Source: SHVZ01 sp044223515
GTDB taxonomy: Bacteria > Pseudomonadota > Alphaproteobacteria > SHVZ01
Length of the DNA stretch: 64,000 nt
Assembly: GCA_044223515.1 (NCBI GenBank)
Contig: JBGALV010000002.1
Coordinates: 62,001 to 126,000 of the forward strand
Direction of reading: 5' to 3'
This document shows, one piece after another, positions 50,777 through 60,001 of this stretch. Made by a program: the position numbers and the translations under genes. A model generated the notes under the pieces. The model searched no databases. It saw nothing but the letters and a program-made list of their open reading frames with translations, and was not told the DNA's origin. Position 1 is the first letter of the stretch. Each line of letters begins with the position of its first letter.

Positions 50777-51349
50777 CTAAGTCGCCGTGATTTCATGGAC
50801 ATGCACGTCGGTAGCCCCGTGCCGTTTTAGGATCTCCAAGGCCTGTTCTTCCTGTGCGCCGCTCTGGATCTTCACCCAGAGCAGGATTCCGCCCTGGTCG
50901 ACCTGATCGCGCAGGAAATCGCTGCGGCTCCCGCTGATCCACCGGCCGATCGTATTTGCCGCAGCGGCAGCGCCGCCGCCAGCGGCGGCCGCTCCGATCG
51001 CCGCGGCCAGCGCACCGCCGCCTGTCAGGATAGTGGCGCCCGATGCCGCGAACGCAGCGATCACCGCCGCCAGGCTGGTCGCAAGCGTGCGGCCCTGCCG
51101 GACATCTTCGTCCTCGACGACCGGGCTCCTCTTCACCTCGGGCTCGTCGGCCGCCTGGTGCATGTCATGACCGTGCGCTGGAATGCCGGGCTGGAAGACA
51201 CCCTCCTGCCCGAGCAGGCTCATCTCGGACTTGTCCCAGCCGGAGCTGGCGAGCTCGGCGATCGCCTTCTCCAGCGCCTCGGCCGAGTGAAAAGCGCCGA
51301 CGACCTCGCGGACGACCGCCTCTTCATGGACGACGCGTCGAGTAGTCAT
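50777..51349 (-). CDS. General stress protein-like membrane protein, 190 aa
   Basis: The N-terminal segment (GAFHSAEALEKAIAELASSGWDKSEMSLLG in parts) is the repeat found in YdhJ-like and DUF1269-type general-stress proteins. A long Ala/Gly-rich hydrophobic zipper follows (about residues 90-135) and a C-terminal alpha/beta unit (GGILLWVKIQSGAQEEQALEIL in parts, ending HGATDVHVHEI). The GAxDVHV ending is characteristic of this group. GGAGCGAG precedes ATG 51349. It is probably read through from the promoter before the DUF883 gene. Confidence 0.82.
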   Translation of the reverse strand: MTTRRVVHEEAVVREVVGAFHSAEALEKAIAELASSGWDKSEMSLLGQEGVFQPGIPAHGHDMHQAADEPEVKRSPVVEDEDVRQGRTLATSLAAVIAAFAASGATILTGGGALAAAIGAAAAGGGAAAAANTIGRWISGSRSDFLRDQVDQGGILLWVKIQSGAQEEQALEILKRHGATDVHVHEITAT

Positions 51350-51384
51350 GATCTCGCTCCTCGGGGATGGATCGGTTGTGCGGG

Positions 51385-51741
51385 TCAGCCGTGGTGGCGA
51401 TTGCGCATGAACAGCCCGAACATCAGGCCCGCCGCTGCCGCGAGGACGGTCAACGGCGACTCCTGCTTGAGCGCGCTCACGATCTGGTCGACCGCTTCGT
51501 CGCCGGACTGCGCACCGACGGCCGCTTTGGCTATCGGCGCGATTGCGCCACGCGAACGCCGACGGTTGGCCATCGCCTCCGAGACGAGCCAGATGAAGCC
51601 CGCCAGGATGATGAGACCGCCACCGACCATGAGAGCCGCCAGCGCCGGGGGATAGATCGCGCTCAGCGCCAGGTAGCTGGACGCGATCAAGAACGCCGCG
51701 CCGGTCACGGCCAGCACGATGACGACGATGGTCGAAACCAT
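51385..51741 (-). CDS. Small membrane protein (phage-holin/actVII-like family), 118 aa
   Basis: Two close hydrophobic helices (VSTIVVIVLAVTGAAFLIAS and LAALMVGGGLIILAGFIW) are followed by a charged loop and a final short hydrophobic stretch ending FGLFMRNRHHG. The layout resembles putative phage holin (DUF1469-like) stress proteins that accompany DUF883 and CsbD genes. The start ATG 51741 has no clear ribosome binding site. It lies 19 bases after the DUF883 stop, so they are one operon. Confidence 0.72.
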   Translation of the reverse strand: MVSTIVVIVLAVTGAAFLIASSYLALSAIYPPALAALMVGGGLIILAGFIWLVSEAMANRRRSRGAIAPIAKAAVGAQSGDEAVDQIVSALKQESPLTVLAAAAGLMFGLFMRNRHHG

Positions 51742-51760
51742 GGGGACTATCGCTTCGACG

Positions 51761-52075
51761 TCAACGCCGCAGCGTAAGCATCGCCGCGGCCACGCCCGCG
51801 GCGAACGCGGTGGCGAGCGAGGCCATCGGATTGTTCGCGACCTGGCTCCGTACCACGTCTCCGGTATCGGCGGCGGCCTGCCGGGCGGTGCCGACACCGT
51901 CGGTCAGCAGATCCTGAAACTGCTCTTGGATCCGGTCCAGCTGCTCGCGCGCCTTCTCGACGCCGACTTCCTTTCCGCTCGACGCGATCTGCTCGAGATC
52001 GCCGACAAGGGATGACAGGTCGTTCTGCAGAGCACGGATGCCGGACTGCAGCTTACGGCTCTCACGGGATGCCAT
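51761..52075 (-). CDS. DUF883/ElaB-like membrane-anchored stress protein, 104 aa
   Basis: A hydrophilic helical part (about residues 1-75; SRKLQSGIRALQNDLSSLVGDLEQI in parts) with heptad-like spacing precedes a C-terminal anchor (NNPMASLATAFAAGVAAAMLTLRR in parts), the ElaB/YgaM layout of ribosome-associated stationary-phase membrane proteins. ATG 52075 follows AAGGAG. A perfect EcfG consensus promoter precedes it by 46 bases. It starts a three-gene minus-strand operon. Confidence 0.87.
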   Translation of the reverse strand: MASRESRKLQSGIRALQNDLSSLVGDLEQIASSGKEVGVEKAREQLDRIQEQFQDLLTDGVGTARQAAADTGDVVRSQVANNPMASLATAFAAGVAAAMLTLRR

Positions 52076-52120
52076 TGGTGACTCCTTCCGCGGCGGGGAA
52101 TTGCCGTCTTCGAAGCGAAA

Positions 52121-52145
52121 AACGCGAACTGGCGCGAAGGGTTCC
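52121..52145 (-). promoter_or_regulatory. Perfect EcfG promoter of the DUF883 operon
   Basis: On the minus strand GGAAC (52145-52141), 16 bases, CGTT (52124-52121): an exact match to the general-stress consensus, 46 bases before ATG 52075. Confidence 0.82.
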
Positions 52146-52155
52146 GCCCGTCGCG

Positions 52156-52180
52156 GGAACCGGCGAAGGGGCAAGGGGTT
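52156..52180 (+). promoter_or_regulatory. EcfG-type promoter of the plus-strand small-protein cluster
   Basis: GGAAC (52156-52160), 16 bases, GGTT (52177-52180). It is divergent from, and 10 bp away from, the perfect EcfG promoter on the other strand. It lies 34 bases before ATG 52214. Confidence 0.62.
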
Positions 52181-52213
52181 GAATGTTCGTTGAGCCCTCA
52201 GGGGGAGGTCCCC

Positions 52214-52375
52214 ATGCCGACATTAGGAATCATGCTGATGGTGGCGCTGGTCCTGACGCTGATCGGGCTGGTGCCGACCACCACCGACGGACGCAGCTGG
52301 ACACGTTCCGGCGGCGGAGTCCTCGGCGCCTTCCTGGTCGTCGTCCTTCTGTTGAGCGCCAGCGTCCGTCTCTAG
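52214..52375 (+). CDS. Small two-helix membrane protein (DUF3309-like), 53 aa
   Basis: Two hydrophobic helices (LGIMLMVALVLTLIGLVP and GVLGAFLVVVLLLSAS) are joined by a polar loop with TTTDGRSWTRSGGG. The topology and loop resemble the DUF3309 protein at 22.7 kb, though the aromatic loop motif is changed. GGGGGAGG precedes ATG 52214. It heads a run of four small stress-type genes on the plus strand. Confidence 0.75.
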   Translation: MPTLGIMLMVALVLTLIGLVPTTTDGRSWTRSGGGVLGAFLVVVLLLSASVRL

Positions 52376-52389
52376 GTGAAGGCTCTCAG

Positions 52390-52641
52390 ATGACTCCAGA
52401 CAAGAAGCGCCCTGAAGACGCGATGCGGGAGCCGCGGCATTCCGAAGAGACGCCGTTGCAGGCACGCGGCCCTGATCCGCGCCTGGACACACGCCCGGAG
52501 GAGATCGACGACGGCCCCAACGGGAAACTCGCCGGCGGGGCTCACCACGACAAAAAGCCGCCGGTTCTGAAGAAGCAGGAAGACAAGCACCGCGCCCTCG
52601 AGCGCGGACGCCCGTCAGATACCGGACGCGCAGGCGCCTGA
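52390..52641 (+). CDS. Hydrophilic hypothetical protein, 83 aa
   Basis: No family recognised. The sequence is highly charged and Pro-rich (TPDKKRPEDAMREPRHSEET at the start) with no hydrophobic segment, so it is probably intrinsically disordered, like many desiccation- or stress-related small proteins. It starts 14 bases after the previous gene and is followed by a DUF1328 gene after 30 bases. Its reality rests on position, reading frame and composition only. Confidence 0.6.
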   Translation: MTPDKKRPEDAMREPRHSEETPLQARGPDPRLDTRPEEIDDGPNGKLAGGAHHDKKPPVLKKQEDKHRALERGRPSDTGRAGA

Positions 52642-52671
52642 TCGCGCGTCCTTCAATTTCCGGAGTGAAGC

Positions 52672-52839
52672 ATGTTGCAATGGGCCCTGACGTTTCTGCT
52701 GATCGCGCTCGTGGCCGGCCTCTTCGGCTTCGGCGGCGTCGCGGTCGTCGCCGCCGACTTCGCTCGGATCTTGTTCTTCATCTTCCTGGTTCTGTTCGTC
52801 GTGACGTTGGCATCGGGCCTGTTCCGACGCCGCGCCTGA
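52672..52839 (+). CDS. DUF1328/YtjA-family membrane protein, 55 aa
   Basis: A very short protein with two helices, beginning MLQWALTFLLIALVAGLFGFGG and ending SGLFRRR (quoted in parts under the family pattern): LQWAL, AGLFGFGGVA, and ARILFFIFLVLFVV are the conserved blocks of DUF1328. The family is stress-associated and of unknown function. CGGAG lies upstream of ATG 52672. The gene is too short to stand out in a normal gene scan. Confidence 0.88.
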   Translation: MLQWALTFLLIALVAGLFGFGGVAVVAADFARILFFIFLVLFVVTLASGLFRRRA

Positions 52840-52864
52840 CCCAGCGAGCTGACTTCCGCTCTGC

Positions 52865-52890
52865 GGAACCTCACCCTCCGCGATCGCGTT
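52865..52890 (+). promoter_or_regulatory. Perfect EcfG promoter of csbD
   Basis: GGAAC (52865-52869), 17 bases, CGTT (52887-52890): exact consensus with the longer allowed spacer, 32 bases before ATG 52923. Confidence 0.82.
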
Positions 52891-52922
52891 GGAGAACTGC
52901 TTTTCAGCAGAGGAGAATTGCA

Positions 52923-53123
52923 ATGAATTGGGATATCGCCGACGGCAACTGGAAGACCTTCAAGGGCAAGGTCAAGCAGCAGTGGGGCAAGCTCACCGAT
53001 GACGACCTGACCCAGATCGAGGGCAAGCGCGACGAGCTGCTCGGCCGCCTCCAGGAGCGGTACGGCATCGCCAAGGACGAAGCCGACAAGCAGGTGAGGG
53101 ACTGGGAGTCGCGGCTGAACTAG
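52923..53123 (+). CDS. csbD: CsbD-family stress protein, 66 aa
   Basis: Small hydrophilic helical protein. Family pattern: NWDIADGNWKTFKGKVKQQW in parts, WGKLTDDDL, then a helical end with IEGKRDELLGRLQERYG in parts. CsbD proteins are general-stress markers in many bacteria; the molecular role is not known. AGAGGAG precedes ATG 52923. It has its own EcfG promoter and terminator. Confidence 0.94.
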   Translation: MNWDIADGNWKTFKGKVKQQWGKLTDDDLTQIEGKRDELLGRLQERYGIAKDEADKQVRDWESRLN

Positions 53124-53144
53124 CCGCTCCCTCTCGGTGTCACG

Positions 53145-53176
53145 GCGGCCGGGCGATGCCCGGCCGCTTCGTTTTT
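53145..53176 (+). terminator. Intrinsic terminator after csbD
   Basis: GCGGCCGGGC (53145-53154) pairs with GCCCGGCCGC (53158-53167) over a three-base loop, followed by TTCGTTTTT. Confidence 0.9.
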
Positions 53177-53202
53177 GGCCGGGCCGCGGATAGATTGTCC
53201 GC

Positions 53203-54228
53203 ATGACCAAGAAGCATCGCGCCGCCATCGTCGGTCTCGGCATGGCCCATGGCCAACACCTCCAGAGCCTTCGCGACCTCGAGGACCGTGTCGAGATCGC
53301 GTCAGCTTTCACGCCGAGCGCCAAGCGACGCGAGACGTTCGGCAGTGCCAATCCCGGCATTCGGCTCGTCGACGATCTGAAGCCTATACTCGACGACGCC
53401 TCGATCGACGTCGTCCTGATCCTCACGCCACCCAACTCCCATCTCGATCTCGTCGAACGCTGCGCCGCGGCCGGCAAGCATGTGCTGCTGGAGAAGCCGG
53501 TCGAGGTCACGACCGAGCGCGCGGAGAAAGCGGTCGTCGCCATGGAGCGTGCCGGCCGGAAGCTCCAGATCATGCTGCAGCACCGGTTCCGAGAGGGGGC
53601 TCGCCATCTGGCCGAGATCATGCGCGCCGGCGGTCTTGGTGCGCTGGTCTCCGGATCGGCGCAGATCCGCTGGTGGCGATCGCCCGAATACTTCGCCCAG
53701 CCCGGCCGCGGCATGAAGGCGCGCGACGGTGGCGGCGTGCTCATCACCCAGGCGATCCACACACTCGACCTGTTCCAGAGCCTGACCGGCCCGATCTCCC
53801 AGGTCGCGGCGATGGCCGTCACCTCCCCACTCCGCAGGATCGACACCGAGGACGTAGTCGGCGCCGCGATCCGCTTCGCCAATGGCGCGGTCGGCACCAT
53901 CGATGCGACGACGGTGGCATATCCCGGCTTCACCGAACGAATGGAACTCGCCTGCGAGAAGGGCACTGCGGTACTGACCGCCGGCGATCTGGTCATCGAC
54001 TGGAAGGACGGCCGCGAGGAGAAGGTCGCCTCCGATCAGGGCAGCGGCGGCGGCGCCGATCCGATGGCGTTCTCCCACAAGGGCCATCGTTCGGTGATCG
54101 CCGACCTGCTCGACGCGATCGACCAGGATCGGGAGCCGGAGATCAGCGGCCGGAAGGCTCTTGCCGTGCATCGCCTGATAGATGGCCTGCTGGCGTCGTC
54201 GGAACGAGGCGCGCCGGTCACGCTGTAA
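53203..54228 (+). CDS. Gfo/Idh/MocA-family oxidoreductase, 341 aa
   Basis: NAD(P)-dependent sugar/cyclitol oxidoreductase. The Rossmann start is IVGLGMAHGQHLQSL, and the family motif EKP is intact in HVLLEKPVEVTTE, unlike the homologue at 5.8-6.8 kb. The second domain contains GGVLITQAIHTLDLF with the conserved His (active-site His/Asp pattern). It stands alone between the csbD terminator and a tRNA gene, so no partner suggests a substrate. Confidence 0.9.
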   Translation: MTKKHRAAIVGLGMAHGQHLQSLRDLEDRVEIASAFTPSAKRRETFGSANPGIRLVDDLKPILDDASIDVVLILTPPNSHLDLVERCAAAGKHVLLEKPVEVTTERAEKAVVAMERAGRKLQIMLQHRFREGARHLAEIMRAGGLGALVSGSAQIRWWRSPEYFAQPGRGMKARDGGGVLITQAIHTLDLFQSLTGPISQVAAMAVTSPLRRIDTEDVVGAAIRFANGAVGTIDATTVAYPGFTERMELACEKGTAVLTAGDLVIDWKDGREEKVASDQGSGGGADPMAFSHKGHRSVIADLLDAIDQDREPEISGRKALAVHRLIDGLLASSERGAPVTL

Positions 54229-54309
54229 GATTGCGCCACCCTCGACCCGTCGCTATAAGCTCACCTTCCCCGGCCGGCGGCCTCGTGCCGCCGGTGGAAC
54301 TGCCTCGGT

Positions 54310-54386
54310 CGGAGCGTAGCGCAGCCTGGTAGCGCATCAGTCTGGGGGACTGGGGGTCGTGGGTTCAAATCCCGCCGCTCCGACCA
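54310..54386 (+). tRNA. tRNA-Pro (anticodon GGG)
   Basis: A 77-base cloverleaf: acceptor CGGAGCG pairs with CGCTCCG, D-arm, an anticodon stem TCAGT/ACTGG with loop CTGGGGG (anticodon GGG), T-arm with GGGTTCAAATCCC, discriminator A and encoded CCA. It reads CCC (and by wobble CCU) proline codons, which are common in this GC-rich DNA. It stands alone after the Gfo/Idh gene. Confidence 0.97.
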
Positions 54387-54555
54387 ATTCTCTCGAATAT
54401 TTGGCTCGACCGATCGCCTTCGATTTCGGAGGATGACCTGACATAGCCGTCGCATATTTTTACTAAATAATATTGTGTATTGATTTTTTTCACATAAACA
54501 ACCAGCTTTTCGCCATCTACTGTCCACGCCATCGATATCCCCCGGGGAGGCCGTC
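54387..54555 (+). other. AT-rich intergenic stretch after tRNA-Pro
   Basis: About 54455-54510 contains long A/T runs (TATTTTTACTAAATAATATTG, quoted here only in part; GATTTTTTTCACATAAAC), far more AT-rich than the surroundings. It may supply promoter and curved DNA for the binding protein gene that starts at 54556. The tRNA's own transcript end is probably in the T-run near 54483-54490. No integrase and no repeated tRNA end are seen. Confidence 0.5.
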
Positions 54556-56139
54556 GTGATCTCATCTGTTTTCCGTACCATCGCAGTTGCCGCTGCCCTA
54601 CTCGCCGGCGCGGCACTCGTCACGCCCACGGCCGAGGCCCAGCAGCCTAAGCACGGCGGCACGCTCCGCTTCGTCATGAAGTACGAACCGCCGACACTCT
54701 CGGTGCTCAACAACACCTCGACGACGACGACCTCGCCCAAGATCTGGGACGGGCTCCTCGCCTACGATCCCGACCTCAAGCCGCTGCCGATGCTGGCGAC
54801 CTCCTGGGCGGTCTCGCCGGACGGGCTGCAGTACACCTTCAACCTGCGTGAAGGCGTCACCTTCCATGACGGCAAGCCGTTCACCTCGGCCGATGTGGCC
54901 TTCTCGATCCTGCGCCTGAAGGCCGGCCATCCGCGCGGCCGCGGCACCTTCGCCAATGTCGAAGAGGTGAAGACTCCCGACGCCAAGACCGCGATCGTCG
55001 TGCTTTCGAAGCCCTCGCCCTACATGCTGGTGGCGCTCGGCGGCTCGGAATCTCCCATGATCCCGAAGCACCTCTATGAAGGCGTCGACGTTGCGGCTCC
55101 GCCCGCGCAAGCGCTGCACATCGGCACGGGACCGTTCGTCCTCAAGGAATGGGTGCGTGGCAGCCACGCGCTCCTCGAGCGCAATCCAAACTACTGGGAC
55201 AAGCCGAAGCCCTACCTCGACCGGGTGATCATCCGCTTCATGCCGGATGCCGCCGCCCGCGCCGCGGCCTTCGAGTCCGGCGATCTCGACCTCGGCGGCA
55301 GCGCACCCGTGCCGCTCGCCGACCTCGAGCGCTACAAGAACCACCCGAAGCTCGCCGTCGACACGCGCAGCTTCGCCTATACCGGCGCGCAGCATCAGAT
55401 CTTCTTCAACCTCGACACGCCGGTGCTGAAGAACAAGAAGGTCCGAGAGGCAGTCGCGCATTCGCTCAACCTCGACGCCATCGTCGAGACGGTGTTCTAC
55501 GGCCAGGCCAAGGTCTCGCCCTCGCCGGTCAGCGTCGCGCTGACGCCGTGGTACGACCCGGCCGTGCAGCCGCGTAAGTTCGACGTGGCCCTCGCCAACA
55601 AACTGCTCGACGAAGCCGGTCAGCCGCGCACCGGCGGCGGCAACCGCTTCCAGGTCCGCCTGCTGATCAACCCATTCATCGACGGGCGCTTGGCTGAATT
55701 CGTCCGCCAGTCGCTGCGCCAGGTCGGTATCGATGCAGTGATCCAGAACCTCGAGTTCGGCGCCTATGCCAAGGCGGTCTACACCGACCGCGCCTTCGAC
55801 CTGACGATCGAGTCCTTGACCAACGTCTTCGACCCGACCGTCGGCGTTCAGCGCGGCTACTGGTCGAAGAACTTCAAGCCGGGCCTGCCCTTCTCGAACT
55901 CGGCGCACTACGAGAACCCCGAGGTCGACCGTCTTCTCGAAGCGGCGGCGATCGAGGTCGATGCCGCCAAGCGCAAGCAGCTGTTCTCGCAGTTCCAGCG
56001 GATCGTCCACGAGGACGTGCCCTCGGTCGACATGATCTCCCCGCTCGAGATCATCATCGCCAACAAGAAGATCCGGAACTACGCCCGCGGCGCCGAAGGC
56101 CTCGGCGACAACTTCGCCGACGTGCATTTCGTCGACTGA
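54556..56139 (+). CDS. ABC transporter substrate-binding protein, family 5 (Dpp/Opp type), 527 aa
   Basis: Periplasmic binding protein for peptides or similar solutes. The signal peptide ends PTAEAQQ. Family blocks are GGTLRFVMKYEPPTL, KIWDGLLAYDPDLKPLPMLATSW in parts, LREGVTFHDGKPFTSADVAFS in parts, and a late VRQSLRQVGIDA. It uses a GTG start at 54556 with GGGGAGG upstream. It heads a complete importer (two permeases, two ATPases) with a hairpin after it. Confidence 0.93.
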   Translation: MISSVFRTIAVAAALLAGAALVTPTAEAQQPKHGGTLRFVMKYEPPTLSVLNNTSTTTTSPKIWDGLLAYDPDLKPLPMLATSWAVSPDGLQYTFNLREGVTFHDGKPFTSADVAFSILRLKAGHPRGRGTFANVEEVKTPDAKTAIVVLSKPSPYMLVALGGSESPMIPKHLYEGVDVAAPPAQALHIGTGPFVLKEWVRGSHALLERNPNYWDKPKPYLDRVIIRFMPDAAARAAAFESGDLDLGGSAPVPLADLERYKNHPKLAVDTRSFAYTGAQHQIFFNLDTPVLKNKKVREAVAHSLNLDAIVETVFYGQAKVSPSPVSVALTPWYDPAVQPRKFDVALANKLLDEAGQPRTGGGNRFQVRLLINPFIDGRLAEFVRQSLRQVGIDAVIQNLEFGAYAKAVYTDRAFDLTIESLTNVFDPTVGVQRGYWSKNFKPGLPFSNSAHYENPEVDRLLEAAAIEVDAAKRKQLFSQFQRIVHEDVPSVDMISPLEIIIANKKIRNYARGAEGLGDNFADVHFVD

Positions 56140-56149
56140 CGACGCTCGC

Positions 56150-56188
56150 CCCTCCCCCGCCCAATCGTGTGAGTGTGGGGGGGGAGGG
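56150..56188 (+). terminator. G/C-rich intercistronic hairpin after the binding-protein gene
   Basis: CCCTCCCCC (56150-56158) pairs with GGGGGAGGG (56180-56188) over a 21-base loop, followed by TTATAGT. Located between the binding-protein and permease genes, it could limit read-through so that the binding protein is made in excess. Confidence 0.5.
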
Positions 56189-56201
56189 TTATAGTCCCGA
56201 C

Positions 56202-57188
56202 ATGTTCGAGAGCCGACGCCTGCTGCGCGTGCTGAGACGGACCGTGCTGCAGGCGGTGCCGACGATGCTCGGCATCGTCATCCTCAACTTCCTGCTGCTC
56301 CAGCTCGCGCCCGGCGATGCCGCCGACGTGATGGCCGGCGAGTTCGGCGGGGCCACCGAAGAGACGATGGCGATGCTGCGCCAGCGCTTCGGCCTCGACC
56401 TCCCGGTGCTGCAGCAGCTCCTCGCCTACTTGAGCAACCTTGCGCACTTCAGCCTCGGGCAGTCGCCGCGCTACGGCATGCCGGTCTCGGAGCTGATCGG
56501 CCAGCGCCTGCCATCGACGCTGCTGCTGATGGGCTTCGCGCTCGCGATCGCGCTGGTGATCGGAATAGCGATCGGCACGGCCATGGCCATGACCGCCGGT
56601 CGCTGGACCGATCGCACGTTGTCGGTCATCTCCCTGGTCTTCTATTCGGTGCCGGGCTTCTGGATCGGCCTGATGCTGATCGTCGCCTTCTCGGTGAAGC
56701 TCGGCTGGCTGCCGAGCGGCGGCCAGGAGACGATCGGTGCCGGGCTTACCGGCCTCGACCATGTCGTCGACCGGCTGAGGCATATGATCCTGCCGGCTAC
56801 CTCACTCGCCCTCTTCTACGTCGCGATCTATGGCCGACTGACCCGCGCCGCGGTGCTCGAGGTCGCCTCCCAGGATTATGTCCGCACCGCCGCGGCGAAG
56901 GGCCTGTCGCCGTTCAGCGTCACGCTGCGCCACATCCTTCGGAACGCGCTGCTGCCGGTGACGACGCTCGCCGGCATCCACCTGGGCGGCATCCTCGGCG
57001 GCGCCGTCGTCGTCGAGACGGTCTACAGCTGGCCGGGCCTCGGCCGTCTCGCCTTCGAGTCCGTGACGCGCCGAGACTTCAGCGTGCTGCTCGGCGTCCT
57101 GCTCCTGTCGTCGTTCCTGGTGATCATCGCCAATACGCTGATCGATCTGCTGCAAGCCTGGCTCGATCCCCGGATCGAGGTCCGCTGA
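56202..57188 (+). CDS. Dpp/Opp-type ABC permease 1 (DppB family)
   Basis: Inner-membrane permease, 328 residues from ATG 56202. N-terminal family block: GIVILNFLLLQLAPGDAA, and the docking region is RAAVLEVASQDYVRTAAAKGLS in parts (EAA-like) with LRHILRNALLPVTT. It pairs with the next gene, whose ATG overlaps its stop. I did not use the ATG at 56169 because ATG 56202 starts at the usual membrane-proximal position. Substrate follows from the binding protein (unknown peptide-like solute). Confidence 0.93.
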   Translation: MFESRRLLRVLRRTVLQAVPTMLGIVILNFLLLQLAPGDAADVMAGEFGGATEETMAMLRQRFGLDLPVLQQLLAYLSNLAHFSLGQSPRYGMPVSELIGQRLPSTLLLMGFALAIALVIGIAIGTAMAMTAGRWTDRTLSVISLVFYSVPGFWIGLMLIVAFSVKLGWLPSGGQETIGAGLTGLDHVVDRLRHMILPATSLALFYVAIYGRLTRAAVLEVASQDYVRTAAAKGLSPFSVTLRHILRNALLPVTTLAGIHLGGILGGAVVVETVYSWPGLGRLAFESVTRRDFSVLLGVLLLSSFLVIIANTLIDLLQAWLDPRIEVR

Positions 57189-58056
57189 TGGAGGCGGCCT
57201 TCATAGACGCGGCACCGTCCACGCGCTGGCGCGCCCTTCGCGCGTTTGTCCGCAACCCGCCGGCCGTGGCGGCAACCCTATTCCTCCTCCTGGTCGCGGC
57301 CATCGCGCTCGCCGCTCCGCTGATCTATCCGGACGATCCGCTGTCGATGGTCGCCCGCCCCTTCCTGTGGCCCGGCCAGAATCCGAAGTTCCCGCTCGGT
57401 AGCGACAGCCTCGGCCGCGACGTCGCCGCCGGGCTGGTCTGGGGGGCCAGGATCTCACTGGTGATCGGCATCGCCGCGATGGCCTTGGGCGTCACGGTCG
57501 GCATCGTCGTCGGCGCCACCGCCGGCTACTACGGCGGCCGCATCGACGACGGCCTCGTCCGCCTGGTCGAGATCTTCCAGACGACACCGAGCTTCCTGAT
57601 GCTGGTGGTCCTGGTCGCGATCGCCGAGCCGCGCGTCGAAAGCATCACGGTTGCGATCGCCCTGGTCACCTGGCCGACCATCGCACGTCTGGTCCGTGCC
57701 GAGTTCCGCTCGCTCCGCGAGAAGGATTTCGTCACCGCTGCCCGTGGGCTCGGATACGGACATGCACGCATCATCTTCATCGAGATCCTGCCGAACGCCC
57801 TGCCTCCAATCATCGTCACCTCGTCGGTGATCGTCGCCTCCGCGATCCTGATGGAGTCGGCGCTGTCGTTCATGGGACTCGGCGATCCCAACCGCATCAG
57901 CTGGGGGAGCATGATCGGCGCCGGGCGCGAGCTGCTGCGCACCGCCTGGTACCTCACCGCCATTCCCGGCATCGCGATCGTGCTGACCGTCCTCGCCCTC
58001 AACCTCATCGGCGATGCGCTCAACGACGCGCTCAATCCCCGGCTCTCTTCCGAACG

Positions 58057-58060
<4 letters not shown>
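57188..58060 (+). CDS. Dpp/Opp-type ABC permease 2 (DppC family), 290 aa
   Basis: Second permease of the importer. It has a short N-terminal extension, five or six helices, FPLGSDSLGRDVAAGLVWGAR (the DppC hallmark, quoted in part: GSDSLGRDV), and the EAA-like loop KDFVTAARGLGYGHARIIF with EILPNALPPI. Its ATG overlaps the DppB stop and its end overlaps the ATPase ATG by four bases. Confidence 0.94.
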
Positions 58061-59038
<978 letters not shown>

Positions 59039-59061
<23 letters not shown>

Positions 59062-59998
59062 TCTCCACACCCATTTTCAGACGCCCGAAGGCGAGCTCCG
59101 CGCCGTCGACGGCGTCTCGCTGTCCGTCGACAAGGGCGAGAGCGTCGGCCTGGTCGGCGAATCCGGCTGCGGCAAGTCGACCCTCGGCAAGACCGTCCTC
59201 CGCCTGGTCGACCCCACCTCCGGCGATGTCCGCTTCGACGGCGAGGATATCGGCCGGGTTGCCGCCGGCACGCTGGGGCCGTTCCGCCGCCGGGCGCAGA
59301 TGATCTTCCAGGACCCGTTCAGCTCGCTGAACCCGCGCCACACGATCGAGCGCATCCTGACCGCGCCGCTCTCCGTCCATGGCATCGGCGACGGGCCTGA
59401 GCGGAAGCGCCGCGTCGCCGCGATGATCGAGCGGGTCGGGCTTCCGGTCTCGTCGCTCGGTCGATACCCACACGAATTCTCCGGTGGCCAGCGCCAGCGC
59501 ATCGGCATCGCCCGCGCGCTGATCCTAGGCCCCGAGCTCGTCGTCTGCGACGAGCCGGTCTCCGCACTCGACCTTTCGATCCAGGCGCAGATCCTGAACC
59601 TGCTGGTCGAGATGAAGCGGGAGTTCGGCCTCTCCTACCTCTTCATCTCCCACGATCTCTCGGTGATCCGCTACTTCGCCGACCGCGTGCTGGTCATGTA
59701 TCTCGGGCGGATCGTCGAAAGCGCTACCGGCGCCGATCTCTGGGCGAGGCCGCTGCATCCCTATACGCGCGCCTTAATCGCAGCGATCCCCGACCCGGCT
59801 CGACGCCGTCAGGCGGCACCGATCGGCGGCGACATCGCAAGCCCGCTCGACATCCCGAAGGGATGCCGCTTCCACCCACGCTGCCCGATCGCCACCTCGA
59901 TTTGCAGGCAAGTCGATCCGGCCCTCGTCCGGCATGGCGACGGCCACGAGGCGGCGTGCCATCATGCGGGACAACTCACCCGCCCTCCCGAGGCCTAG
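59039..59998 (+). CDS. Dpp/Opp-type ABC ATPase 2 (DppF family), 319 aa
   Basis: Second ATPase. Walker A GESGCGKSTLG, Q-loop IFQDPFSSLNPR, signature FSGGQRQRIGIARAL, Walker B LVVCDEPVSALD and H-loop ISHDLSV. C-terminal region with CRFHPRCPIATSIC, paralleling the first ATPase. ATG 59039 (MPLLSVAD) lies 23 bases before the end of the previous gene; the frame continues upstream but without similarity. It is followed three bases later by the dehydratase gene, so all form one operon. Confidence 0.95.
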
Positions 59999-60001
59999 GT
60001 C

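Noticed and set aside
54310..54386. tRNA-Pro as an attachment site of an integrated element
   Set aside because: No integrase, no second copy of the tRNA 3' end and no phage genes in the next 9 kb.
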